Source of the DNA: Armillaria gallica
Taxonomy: Eukaryota; Basidiomycota; Agaricomycetes; Agaricales; Physalacriaceae
Length of the DNA: 64,000 nt
Direction: 5' to 3'
Assembly: GCA_037576215.1 (NCBI GenBank)
Contig: JBANDB010000015.1
Coordinates: forward strand, 62,001-126,000
The notes beneath the pieces were generated by a model. The model did not search any database, was not told where the DNA came from, and saw only the letters and a program-made list of their open reading frames with translations. Below, piece after piece: positions 35,522 to 47,068 of this stretch. How positions within the stretch are numbered: position 1 is the first letter of the stretch; each line of letters starts with the position of its first letter. The translations under genes and the position numbers were made by a program.

Positions 35522-36483
35522 TGAAAGGTGCTGAGCACCTATGAAGATGTGACATGCTACACACAACACACTACACTAACACTCAGTAATTGCAGTTCGA
35601 AGGGAGATATGTTATACCAGGTTACGATGCTTTGTACTGTATGTTACAAGTTCCAGGTGCAATGAATATGATTGGTTTAAAGAATATATTGCGGTTTCCA
35701 CTCTAAGTTTGACATGTTACTGAACACAAACTTAAACTGATACAGAATAACTGCCTGGTGCAGTTCTGAACTCCTGCTGGCTGTCTGGTGCAGTTTCAAT
35801 ACTGATACTTTGCATCTGGTTGTGACTTAAAACACACTGACTGGTTCTGAACTGTTTCTTGGGTCTGACTTTCTGTTTCTAGCTTAATTCTGTTTGCTTG
35901 CTTGTCTGTTCTTGCACACATGAAGTGACCAGGTCACAATCTTTCTATTCCAGGTGAGTCTACAACTTGAAGCTCTTAACCAATAAACCTGTACTATTTG
36001 CCTGGTAACATTCCAGGGGTCAGAAACCTGATTCCCCACTAGATACATGACCTGTTTTTATACTATCCTACTGATACACTATTACCAATCCTTTTGCTAC
36101 TGACTAATATGCTTGCTGACCCAGCTTGGTGAGGATGAACACTCTACCTGGCAGGTATTATCTCATCTGTGGCTACCAGGTTGATCAATCATACTAAATC
36201 ACCACCAGGTGATCAGATATCTTCCACTGGAATGCTGGGTGATTACACCATGCAAGGCACAGCCTAGACTCTTGGTCTGCTGGATAGAATACCTGATCTT
36301 CTATCTGAGTGTTAGAACTGCTTGTTTCAAAGTTACCAGGTGAACATTTTATCTTACAATGAGTTACTTTCTTCCTGTGTCTTACTTATTGGTACAATGT
36401 ATTTTGATTATATTGCCCAAAAACATTAAGTTACACACATTTTTAAGGGTGTACGTCCAGCAGGTGTATCAACACTGACTGCA
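35522..36483 (+). repeat. 0.96-kb direct repeat, copy B (upstream of LINE frames)
   Basis: Partner of 24321-25282. It begins tgaaaggtgctgag and is followed within 350 bp by the first LINE-like open frame, so it may be the LINE 5' untranslated region and promoter. The pair diverges mostly by transitions. Confidence 0.6.
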
Positions 36484-37590
36484 TGTCAAATGCGGGACAG
36501 AAATCAGGATGGGAAGCTGACAGGATGTCCACAATACTCACCTGCAAAGGAGATCAGTATGAACCCAGCATACTGTTTAACAGAGCAGGAACCCCCTCTC
36601 TCTAAACCCTAGCTAGGTATGAGAGGTAAACACAAGCTATGTCTTCTACTATCACAAATGATACATTTACTACTAACAGGTCTTCTCATACAGGTTCAGT
36701 TATGGCTAATGCCACCACCCAATGTGGTGATAACCCAGCCACTGATTATCATCCCACCAATGACAGTGCTGTGCAGGTAGGTGGGAACTTGTTCTCATGA
36801 GAGAACAATTGGGAAGTGGAGCACTACCCCAGGGATCTAAGAGGGGATCCTGGTTCACAGAGCGTGAACCCTCCACAGAGAGTCGGACAACCCAGTCAAT
36901 GGGTAGAATCTAGAGCAGGTTCGGCTGAACAGAATAACAGCCTACCAACAAGAGAAGACACCAGCATGCACATGTTGGAGATGATAGATTGCCGATTGAA
37001 TGGTGGCCAAGATCACAGTCAAACTTTGCAACCAAGAACACCTATGAGAGCACAGGTAATTTCAGGGATCCGTATGGATAATTGATGGCAGGCAAATGGT
37101 CCAACAAGATGCAGGAAGAACACAAAGGCATCAATAAAGATTGCAGCTTTGAACATCAGAGGGATGGGGAATACCAACACATGGCATCCCAGTAACAAAT
37201 GGAACCATGTTAATCAAATCATGAGAGTGAAAAGAATTGGAATCCTAGTAGTCAGAGAAGCCCATGTAAACAATGAAAGATGGAATATGATTGAAAGCAT
37301 GCCTAGAAGCTGACTGTGAGTGCTACACTCAGAGGACCCCAACTCCCCAAATGCGAGAGGTGTAGCAATTGTACTAAATAAAGAAATAACTGAGATAGAA
37401 AACATGAATGCAATTGAAATAATCCCAGGCCATGCACTGTTCCTTGAGACATGTTGGCACAGAACTGAAAGACATAGCATACTCAGTGTCTATGCACCTG
37501 TCAATCCAGTGCAAAATGCAAAATTCTGGTCAGATATCAAGAAGTTCTTTGAAGACAATCCTAACATGAGAAGGCCAGATGTGATGGCAG

Positions 37591-38954
37591 TGATGTGCTC
37601 AGTAACGGCAAGTGGCAAATGGACTAGAGGCTGGCAATGAACACCAACACTAAACCAATCACTAACTCTACACTTATCACCAATGTATTGAATTCAGGCG
37701 TTTCGAGTATAATAGAAGCACTCTGCAAACTTCAATAATCAAGAAAAGTTGTTTAAAGACATTTTATTTCATTACTACTGAGCTATACAAGTGTACTACT
37801 TGCACTAGCAGGGTTGGTAAGACACAATTGGATGAATAGTGACTCGACTTGAGCTACTGCATTCACTCTGACTGGGACTGCTTCAAATTAGTGGCTCTCT
37901 TGGCCCTATACTGTCTTACAAGTGAATAAACACTTGACTAGTTGCTTTCTAGGCAGACTAGTGGCACTCTTGGCCTAAGAATAATACTTTAAACTTCGAG
38001 AACTTGCTTGAACTAACTTTGAAACACTCTTGGCCTTTGCAGGACGTGAAAGATTGCTCTAAGACACTTCTATTCACTCAATGCTATGGGTAACTTAGCA
38101 ACTAGTAGCCACTTTGTCGAGGTTAAGCACAAAAGCCTTTAATTGGGCACTAGATACTGACTAATAGGTCACAATTGCAGGGATGGCTTGCCTAAGCAAT
38201 GCATGTGCCTATTCTACTACTTATATACTGACAAACAAGGTACAATCGAGATATAAATAACTGACTAGAGGGGTATTATTGATAAGGATTTCTTGGCTAG
38301 TCATGAATAACGGTGAATAATCACGCAATAGTCAGCCTAGAAACGGTCGCTTGCTGACTAGTGAGCCTAGGAGCTCTGCTAGCAGTTGTATTCCGTGTCC
38401 TGGGCCCAGCAACGCTCCACTAGTGTCAAGGATAAATGACTAGCCAGGCAAGCATGCCTGTAACAGCTGTCGATCGTGATCGAAGGCGCAGCCTGGCTAT
38501 ACTAGTACCGATCACAATGGATCTGTATCACACTCGTCAGATCTGCTGCAAGGTTAATCTGTTGCTAATTCATTTCTATGTCCTGTTTCGAGATTGCCGC
38601 ATGACTAGTTAACCTGACTTAGGTGTTTATGCCCAGATCAACTTGCTAGTGACTGAACTTCATGAGATTTGTGTCCTCTGCTTCTTGTTTGGTGCACTAG
38701 TCACGTTACTTGTCCACTAGTGGCCATATTCACTTAGCCCTGTTAGCAGTCAAGTCACTAGTATGGCCAGCTGGTAGATTTAACTCACTAGTGGTATCAC
38801 ATCTAAGTCCTGGCTCTACTAGTCGCATACTAGTCTAACTATCAGCTCGAAGCCTCAGCTATAGTCCTTTAAGTATCACTAATGTAAGATAGATATGCAA
38901 TAGTATTATTATAAAATTGCAAAATCTAGGTGTGAACATGAAGACGGCATATCA
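37591..38954 (-). mobile_element. Solo LTR of the gypsy family, in the LINE endonuclease
   Basis: Reverse complement of the LTR at 42368-43735 over its whole 1364-bp length, clearly diverged. It starts TGATGTGCTC and ends GGCATATCA. It is flanked by a 4-bp target duplication GCAG (37587-37590 and 38955-38958), and removing it plus one GCAG rejoins the endonuclease frame (RPDVMA-GDMNI). It holds about 13 ACTAGT hexamers. Origin by LTR-LTR recombination of a full insertion is the standard explanation. Confidence 0.88.
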
Positions 38955-39030
38955 GCAGGAGATATGAATATCACCAAAGACCCAATAGATCGACTCCCAG
39001 CTCATCAGGACTATACCTCAGCTGTAGATA

Positions 39031-41913
39031 CAGTCAAGAACTGGTCACTGAGACAGTACCAGTCAATGAGACACCCGGCCCAGGTGCTTTCCTCACGGTC
39101 AAATTGGCCTCGGACTTCCTGTATATATCATCCTAAGACATGTCCGTGTAATAGCAACAAATTTCCGAAGCAGTTGGAAATGTACTATGCCTATAATTAT
39201 TTTGGTGGTGGGTTGCTATGTCACATCATGCATTACCAAATTGGGATGCAGTCAGCAGCATACTTTTCTTTTCTTCTTTACACGTCACTTATTGGATTCT
39301 ACTCACATTGGGTGTGCTCAGCTTCTATTTCCTTCACAAGAACACACTACTACACTGTGAAAATGGTTGGGCACTCCAAGTCAGATAGTAAAAAGGCACA
39401 AATATGCTGGGAAACCCGTGATGCATATATGGACAAAGCTGAAAAAGTATACTGGGAAGAGATGGCACAGCCACTTGGGGAGAAGAGGAAAGGACTGAGG
39501 ACAATATGCAAGGAGTTGGAAAAGGAGTGTTTGATGGAAACTCACCAAGAGATCTCCCTGGACAAAACCACATTATCCTGCCATATTCGAGGGATTACCA
39601 TGAGCCTATCACAATCCAACGAGGACAAGGGATGGCTTACCACAGAAGAATGGCATGCTGTGCTTGCCTATATGAAAATGATGGCCTATCAGGGATTCCC
39701 ACTCAGTCTTCGACACATTATGGAGCATGTGAATGAAATTTGCTGGGCATGCTATGGGCCTGACAGTGATTTTCTGGCCAAAGGGGTTGGTCAAAACTGG
39801 GCGAAGTGCTTCATTGAGAAGCACTCAGATGAAATCAAAGCATTTTGGTCTCACCCTCTATACCACTCACGTGCATGTGCTGTGAACCCTTATACAAAAG
39901 AGGAGTTTTTTAAGCTTTTAGAAGCTGTGATTGAAGGAGATGGAGGAGATGATATCATACCTCCTGAGTTAATCTATGGGACAGATGAGACAGGGATCCA
40001 GCAGGGGATTGGTGTAAAAGAAAGGGTCTATGGTCCTCAAGGTGCAAAGATTCAGCACCAACAGTGAAGCAGAGACAGAGAGAATATCACTGTAATCACA
40101 ACAATCTGTGCAGATGGTACCTGGGTGGCTCCTGCTGTTATATTCAAGGGCAAAGGTTATCAGACATCATGGAAGCAGAATAACCTCTTGAAAATGTTGT
40201 GAGTAAAAGAATGCAATATCATTGATATCATACTTACGTGAGGATAGAATTGGATACCAGAAGAAAGGATATACCAATCGCAAAATTGGCATGGAGTGGA
40301 TCAAGGACTTCAATCAGCAGACAGAAAGCAAGGCAGCCGGCCACTGGCATTTACTCCTGGTGGATGGTCATAACTCACATTATACACAGGAGTTTCTGAA
40401 ATATGCATGCACTCATGCCATTGAAGTCCTCTGCTATCCTTCACACTCCACACATGCATATCAGGGTCTCGACATTGTGATTTTCAGTGTGGTCAAACAA
40501 TGGTGGAGTGAAGGGCGTGACGAATATGAATGGAGGACATGTCAGAAAGTCACAAAATCAAACTTTCTAGAAATATATAGCATTGCGCACGTAGCCGCAC
40601 TCACTCCAGAGAATATCAAAGCTGCATTCAAGAAGACAGGAGTCATACCTTTCAATCCCAATGTTATCAGCAAGGAGATGATGGCACCTAGTCTGGAGAC
40701 GTCAATGGAGAACACAATGCCCACACTGCAGTCTAGTCTGGTGCATCACATGTCAAAGCTGATGACTATCTGCATCAAGAATCAGCATGCAAACTGTGAT
40801 GACACGTTGGACATACCAGAATCTCCGCTAGCTGGACCATCGGGTCGACATTTTGTCTTCTCCCCAAATCAACCTAGCCATTCTACACATAGTGCCCCAA
40901 CTCCACAAGACACCCTCAATAGCCTTGCATCATCTTCAGGATCATTTCTTGTATCATCTTTGTCACTCCAATCATTCTCGAGTCCGCCGAAATATGCTAC
41001 ATCTGTCATATCCCCAATAAAACAGAAATATAAGGACATCCTCAGTCAGCAACCACGGACTGAGCTTGAGGCTAGCTTACAAAGGGCTTTGAGAGAGTCG
41101 GATGAACACAATACACTCCAGAAAGGGGCCATGATAAGAATGCAAGCAACAGCAGTTCTACAGAATATCTATGTTAGCCAGTCACAGCTGCAACTTCAAT
41201 CAGGAGAGGAGAAAAGGACCAAGAAATGAGGAGGTATCATGGGAGACGGCATGCCCAAGATGATGACTGGAGATGACTTCTTCAACATAGTTACTGCTCA
41301 TGGAAAAGCAGCAGAAGAAGCAAAAAAGGAAAAGGCATGTCGTACATTGTTGTGGAACAAGAAGGTAACAGCAATGGTGTGGTGGACACGAGAGGACAAG
41401 AGATATGTGGAGAGGAACAATAAGAAGCGCAAGTGCTTCCACCAGGCTGTGCTGGCATGGCAGAATGCCAAAAAGAATGGGCACTCAACTCATAAGAATA
41501 AGCCAAAACTAGCTGATTTTGGGGAGATTGAAAAGCCTTTCCCCAAATACACACAGGCTGAACTTGAGGTGCTTTCTACTGATGATGAGGACAGTGAGGA
41601 AGAGGAGGAGGAGGAAGAAATCAGTGTTGATGACAGGAAATCTGATTAGATCTGGATTACAAATGATTGCCATATATAGATTTGCTGGTGTGATGTGACG
41701 TGTCTCATTGAGTGGTAACCATGCGATAACACAATTTCACACTGATGTTCTCTAGCATAGGGAGTTTGGCCCATATCCCAACCAGATTTTATACCATTAT
41801 GTTTCTGTCATAGTATACTTTCTACTCCTAATAGCTGATCAGGTCAGGACTCATATTTTCACTCTTCCAAGGACCTTCTAAATTTGAGTGTCTCATTGAC
41901 TGGTCCTTGACTG
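39031..41913 (+). mobile_element. pogo/Fot1-like DNA transposon, complete with TIRs and TA duplication
   Basis: Flanked by TA (39029-39030 and 41914-41915). The left end starts CAGTCAAGAACTGGTCACTG. The right end, reversed, starts CAGTCAAGGACCAGTCAATG, and both continue to tgagaca(c). A second related block (gtaccagtcaatgagacac) follows inside the left end. Length is 2883 bp. It sits inside the LINE endonuclease and carries one transposase gene. Confidence 0.85.
39363..41649 (+). pseudogene. DDE_1/pogo-like transposase, two nonsense changes
   Basis: Cut-and-paste transposase. I read exon 1 as 39363-40198 and exon 2 as 40248-41649, joined across a 49-nt intron (GTGAGT...TAG) that restores the family's IGYQKKGYT. 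The N-terminal half has a CENP-B/HTH-type region (KGWLTTEEWHAVLAYM, then GVGQNWAKCFIEKH). The catalytic triad is visible: Asp in YGTDETGIQQG (39983), Asp in LLLVDGHNSHYT (about 40363) and Asp in YQGLDIVIFSVVK (about 40471), spaced as DD35D. The tail is basic, then strongly acidic (a long Glu run). Only two in-frame stops exist, TGA at 40065 and 41227. At the first, in QHQQ-stop-S, the family has Arg. It was recently functional. Confidence 0.85.
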
Positions 41914-42367
41914 TACCTTGATGAGATGTGCACAACAGTGCAGCTCATTGATAGCTGGAAGAACTGCTATGCAACCACACTGAAATACACCTGGCAATGA
42001 CCAGCAACAGGAACACAATCACACCTTGACAGAATCTATATCAAAAATGTCATGAATGAACATTGCTACAAGTGGTCAATAGAAAAGTCTGGTGTCCCAA
42101 CAGACCACGATATGGTATCAGTAAGATTCTCAACAGCAACCACACCTAACATTGGACATGGCAGATGGGTAATGCCCCTACACATCATTAAAGATAGTAA
42201 AGTAAAGGGATTCACACTTAATGCTGGATGAGCACTTCAAGAGAAAATTGAGAAGTACTCCCAAGATGAACACTGAACCCAGGAGAAGAACCCACAAACA
42301 CTGTGGAAGAGATTTAGCAAGGATCTTCATGAGTTAGCAAGACAATGAACAAAAATACTTATACCAC

Positions 42368-43735
42368 TGATACGCCGTCTACGCGTTCACACCTAGATTT
42401 TGCGATTTTGTAATCATACTAGCGCATATCTATCTTAGACTAGCAATAACTAAAGGACTATAGCAGAGGCTTCAAGCTGATAGTCAAGCCAGAAAGCTAC
42501 TAGTCGAGCCAGGATTTAGGCGCGATACCACTATTGGGTCAAGTCTATCAGCCAGCGTGACTAGCACCTCGAATACCAAGCGAGTCAGTAAATGACGACC
42601 GCTAGTCGACGGGGTAGCTACGAGTGCACCCAACAAGAAGCAGAACATACAGGTCTCGTGAAAGTACAGTCACTAGTGGAACGGTCTGCGTGCGAGTGTT
42701 TAAGAAGAGTTGACTAGCGGTGCAGCAGTCTCTAACAGGACTTAGAAATGAATTTAGAAATGAAGCGCAGCTGTCCAGATCGGGCTAGTACGATACAGAT
42801 CTATTTACGATTGGAACTAGTATAGCCGGGTTGTGCCTTCGATCACAATCGACAGCTGCTACAGGCACGCTCGTTAGGCTAGCCGTTTATCCTTGACGCA
42901 AGTGGAGCATTGCTGGGCCAAGAACATGGAATGCCACCTCTAGCGGAGCTCCTAGGCCCACTAGTCAGCAAGCGGCCGTTTCTAGACCGACTATTGCGTG
43001 ATTATTCACCATTATTCGTGACTAGCCAAGAAATCCTTATCAATAATACCCCTCTAGTCAGTTATTTATATCTCGATCGTACCTTGTTGGCCAGTATATA
43101 AGTAGTAGAATAGGCGCACGCACGGCTCAGGCAAGCCATCCCCGCAATTGTGACCTACTAGTCAGTATCTAGTGCCCCAATTAAAGGCTTTTGTGCTTAA
43201 CCTCGACGAAGCGGCTACTAGTTGCTAAGTTACCCATAGCATTGAGTGAATAGAAGTGTCTTAGAGTAATCTTTTGTGTCCTGCAAAGGCCAAGAGTGTT
43301 TCGAAGTTAGTTCAAGCAAGTTCTCGAAGTTTAAAGTATTATTCTTAGGCCAAGAGCGCCACTAGTCTGCCTAGAAAGCGACTAGTCAAGTGTTTATTCA
43401 CTTGTAAGACATTACAGGGCCAAGAGAGCCACTAGTTCGAAGCAGTCCCAGTCAGAGCGAGCACAGTAGCTCAAGTCGAGTCACTATTCATCCAATTGTG
43501 TCTTACAAACCCCACTAGTGCGAGTAGTACGCTTGTATAGCTCACTAGTAACAAAATAAAACGTCTTTAAACAACTTTCCTTGATTATTGAAGTTTGCAG
43601 AGTGCTTCTATCGTACTTGAAACGCCCGAATTCAATACATTGGTGATAAGTGTAGAGTTAGTGATTGGTTTAGTGTTGTTGGTGTTCATTGCCAGCCTCT
43701 AGTCCATTTGCCACTCGCCGTTGCCGAGCACATCA
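42368..43735 (+). repeat. 5' LTR of the gypsy element
   Basis: 1368 bp. Contains a TATA-like tatataag at about 43096 and an aataaa at 43553-43559, consistent with U3-R-U5 order. It has eleven ACTAGT hexamers by hand count. It differs from the 3' LTR at nine positions, eight of them CpG transitions. The open frame at 42910-43101 recurs identically in the 3' LTR and is a by-product of LTR sequence. Confidence 0.93.
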
Positions 43736-43737
43736 TC

Positions 43738-43755
43738 TGGAGCCCACCGCGAGGG
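43738..43755 (+). other. Primer-binding site
   Basis: TGGAGCCCACCGCGAGGG begins two bases after the 5' LTR end. It has the TGG start expected for pairing with the CCA end of a tRNA. I cannot identify the tRNA from sequence alone. Confidence 0.75.
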
Positions 43756-44225
43756 AGTTTCAGACTTGATAATCTCGTTGAATTAAGACTTTTATTTGAC
43801 ACTAGTCTTGTTAAATAAACTACTATTCAACCTAGCAGCTTGTACGCAATCTGTCTAACCAAGCCTCAGCGAAAGCAAAGGGCAAAGCTAGAGTAACAGA
43901 GCCCGCACAAGCATCATCTTCGAGGCCAGCACCTAATAGTGCCGCCACAAGACCAAAAGGAAGATCAACAGCCAATTCAAAAGCTGCTGGTGTTGGAGTC
44001 CCATCTAACTACGACTTATTAAAGAATAAACGAAGTGCAACTGCACTGCCTGATAGCCCACAAGCTAGGACAGAGCAGCGAATCAACGCGAATCTTAACG
44101 TCCAACAGACAAGACCCCTTGCACCGCGCCCACGGCGAAGACCTTCCCCCTCTAGTGGATCAACAAACCCACTAGCACCTGGACAATCGAACTCCCAGTC
44201 CATTCAAACCGCTAGTAGACCGATC

Positions 44226-45758
44226 ATGTCTGCTAGCACCCAAAAGATGCCTAGACCGACGTCTAGGGATGCGCCCAAGTTTGATAGTGATGAGCCTGAG
44301 AACTTGCATCGTTTCCTTGGTCAGATGGAGGATTTATTCTCCGACTATAGCATCACCGACGACGACGAGAAGAAGAAGAAACTAGTGAGGTACACGGATG
44401 CGTGTACTGAAGAAGAATGGCAAGCATTGGAGGAGTATGATGGTGGTACCTTCGCCGAGTTCAAGGACGCGATCTTGAAGAACTATCCAGAGGCGGCAGA
44501 CGCAGAGACAGGCACTTGGGAGAGGCTCACGCATATTTCGCGTAAGTTCTCGAACCTTGGGGCTGACGAGCATGAGTCGTACCTGAAATTCAAGCGCAGG
44601 TTCTTGACTGAAGCCAAGAAACTACAGAAGCCTCCAGCGCTAGTCACAAATTGTGAACTAGTGGAGAAATTCACCGAGTCGTTGTCACCTGCGTTTAGAG
44701 AAAACATCGCGTCGCGACTGAGTATCAAGCGTGGAATCAAAAACGCGACAAGTGCGCCCGCCCCTGCTCCTGCTCCTGCTGCTGCCGCAGCTGGTGCTGC
44801 TGGTGCTGCCGCCGCGGGTGCTGCTGTTGCTGCACCTGTAGTCGCGAGACCCATCAAGAGGCATGAAGATATGCACACCCTCGATGAGGTTGTTGCTGAA
44901 GCAGATGATATCGCTCTCAACAGCTCTACTAGTTACCTTCTGTCAGTGACTAGTGGAAGTGTATCATCGACCGGAGCCACTAGTGGTTCTGGAATCAAGG
45001 CAGAATTTGAAGATGTGAAGCAGCAAGTAGCTGCTTTACTTGATCGCATTGACGTGAGTGAGAAACAGGCGAAGGAGCATCAAGAACAAATATTGAAAGC
45101 CTTTCAACAAGGCGGAAATAATAGCTCCTCGTCTAAGCAATCGTGACCTCAGAATGAACACTCGGGAGCGGGACCAAACAACAACTGCTGGTATGACTGG
45201 AAGCCTGGACATTATGTGAAGAATTGCCAGAACATCCAGAAGCATGTAGCAGAAGGTTTGTTGAAGCTCGTCGATAAGAAGTTCATGATGATAGACGGGA
45301 CAGCTATCCTGCGCGAGCCAGCTCATCTCTGCCCAATGGATCGTATGCTTGCATCGTTGAATAAAAGGCAAGAACAGATGTTCTGGGAAGATGTTAGTGG
45401 GCCCGCTGGTATATTCAATATCAACGTACCTGATAACACTTCCTTGTATGCGAACAAGCCTCGAGATGCTAGAGACGAAGTAATTGACAAACTTCACCAA
45501 GATCTGCAATATTGGCAGACTAGTACTCATGTTCCAACATCGGTTCAGCCTCAGTTGTTACAAGCACCTGTACCATCTACTAGTAGTCAGCCAATGAATC
45601 AATCCTTTGACCCTAATGTGTTCTTGAACCAAATGAGGTCACTATTCAATCAGGCCAGTAGTCAGAATGCGACTAGTGGCCAGAACTTCGAAGGTCAGTA
45701 TGTTGCCACACGCACTAGCGGTGGTGAGTCTTCCCAACAGGGTTTCAAAAGGGTCTGA
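44226..45758 (+). pseudogene. gypsy gag (capsid/nucleocapsid), one nonsense codon
   Basis: The frame starts at ATG 44226 and runs to TGA 45756-45758, with one internal TGA at 45144. The N-terminal part (KFDSDEPENLHRFLGQMEDLF) and the following helical region match gypsy capsid proteins of mushrooms. An Ala/Pro run (about residues 178-205) precedes a coiled segment. The zinc knuckle CWYDWKPGHYVKNC has lost its second cysteine (Asp there). The frame stays open upstream to 43836 with a basic Ser/Pro-rich sequence but no ATG. The true N-terminus may therefore have lost its start codon. The stop overlaps the next ATG as TGATG. Confidence 0.8.
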
Positions 45759-47068
45759 TGAAGGCTATGGGGAAGAATAAGTCGATCCCTACGACTATTC
45801 CCCATAAACAGCCAGAGGACCATTTTAAAAACCGACCAAAGGGAACTGAACCGAAGAAATATGCAAAGAAAGCGATTGAACCAGTGTCTGATGAATCTGA
45901 TGAATCTGAAAACGAAATACCAGTACCGAGAGAACCCACTAGTAAGAAAGTCGTTGTGGAAATTCCCACTATCTGACCCACTAGTAAGAAACCGGTTACT
46001 GTAGAAGACGCTAGTGATGATGAGGATGAGGTCCCACGGCGAGAACTACCTTTTAGGAAAGTTCCGAGTGTAAGTTTCATGCCCCTTCCCTCAGATAGCG
46101 CAAACAAAAAGAAAACTAAAGTAAGATTCGATGAATCCAAAGCACCAGCGTATAAACATACGGCGCCTATCCATAAGGAAGGTAGAGTGCAGGATGTCGC
46201 GTCTAAAGTATTGAAAACGCCTATTGTCTTGAATGCAGAAGAACTTATGGATCTGTCGGAGCCATTAAGGAAAGAGATCGCTAAGTTGATGGCCAAGAAA
46301 AGGATTTCGACGCAGCCAGTGACCGAACAGATGTATAGTGCGGGGGAGACTCAACCTGAGTCCGACCCGTTACCATTTAGTGAGACTAGTGATGAAGAAG
46401 ACGCGACTAGTGAGGACTTGTCCTTGAAGTCTGATGCGATCGACATCCATGACTTGCCATCTGGGACGTTTATGGCTGCGCAATTCAATGTTGGCTTGAT
46501 ACCAGCTGGCTCTCTAATTATGTCCAACCCGTATCTTCAGTATCTTGACTCACTAGCGCCAGGAGAAAAGCCTAAGCAGGTAATAGTCACGAAAGACTCG
46601 GCTAGTCTGCGAGCTGTGTATCCAGTAATCAATGGCGCAGGCGAAGAAGAAAGTGTAGTTGATGGAGGCTCGCAGATAGTATCGATGGCTAGTATGATAG
46701 CAACCAAGCTCGGAGTAGCTTGGGATCCTGACATTACCATCCATATGCAGAGCGCGAATGGTCAACTAGAGAAAACCTTAGGGCTAGCAAGGAATGTTCC
46801 GTTCCTTTTCAATGATATCACTGTGTACTTGCAAATACACATCATCGCTAGTCCCGCATATAAAGTACTACTAGGCCGTCCGTTTGATGTCCTCACTGAG
46901 TGTGTAATCAGGAATCATGCAGACGGTGGCCAAATCATTACTATCACTGATCCTAACACTGGTCGAAGGTGCACTATTCCAACCTTCTTGAGAGGTGCGT
47001 CTCCTCGGGTTGCGAAAGCTGTTCCTAAGGCTACGGAAGAGGGTTTTCATTTGAACTCGATGAATTGA
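45758..47068 (+). pseudogene. gypsy protease-containing frame, one nonsense codon
   Basis: Starts at ATG 45758, overlapping the gag stop (TGATG), and ends at TGA 47066-47068. An in-frame TGA lies at 45974. The first half is charged and low-complexity with repeated Pro-Thr-Ser-Lys-Lys. The C-terminal half holds an aspartic protease: EESVVDGGSQIVSMAS (active Asp; a DGG version of the usual D-S/T-G) and later YKVLLGRPFDVL, the conserved ILGRPF-type segment. The domain order matches basidiomycete gypsy elements. Confidence 0.82.

Larger units (their letters stand above)
36484..42367 (+). mobile_element. Tad-like non-LTR retrotransposon (LINE), 5' part, carrying nested insertions
   Basis: A LINE endonuclease frame can be followed in three pieces: about 36816-37590, 38955-39030 and 41914-42367. 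The pieces join only when a solo gypsy LTR (37591-38954) and a pogo-like transposon (39031-41913) are removed. At 42368 the large gypsy element begins and the LINE does not resume after it, so the reverse transcriptase part is missing. The insertion order cannot be set fully, but all three elements are younger than the LINE. Confidence 0.75.
36816..42367 (+). pseudogene. LINE AP-type endonuclease, interrupted and decayed
   Basis: Motifs typical of apurinic-type LINE endonucleases run in order: KIAALNIRGMG (about 37138), LVVREAHV, GVAIVLNK, LSVYAPVNP, then (across the solo LTR) RPDVMA joined to GDMNITKDPIDRLPAHQD. Across the DNA transposon follow LIDSWKNC, HLDRIY and GVPTDHDMVSVRFS. Catalytic elements of the fold (the GD-N and the TDH block) are retained. 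In-frame stops at 37311, 37317 and 41998, and others near 42230-42350, are all TGA, in places where Arg (CGA) fits. A one-base loss sits at the transposon junction. No intact RT follows. Confidence 0.72.

Noticed and set aside
24321..36483. A single 12-kb LTR retrotransposon bounded by the 0.96-kb repeats
   Set aside because: No primer-binding site after copy A, no pol between the repeats, and the interior is a MULE plus unrelated remnants. Copy B runs into LINE frames.
38964..40067. A 367-codon open frame as one gene
   Set aside because: It fuses LINE endonuclease codons (to 39030) with the transposon terminal repeat and leader. The transposase starts at ATG 39363.
42910..43101. Small protein gene repeated at 56652-56843
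   Set aside because: Both are the same open frame inside identical LTR sequence, with no supporting signals.
44483..44920. Minus-strand Ala-rich frame of 145 codons
   Set aside because: Shadow of the Ala/Pro-coding repeats in gag.
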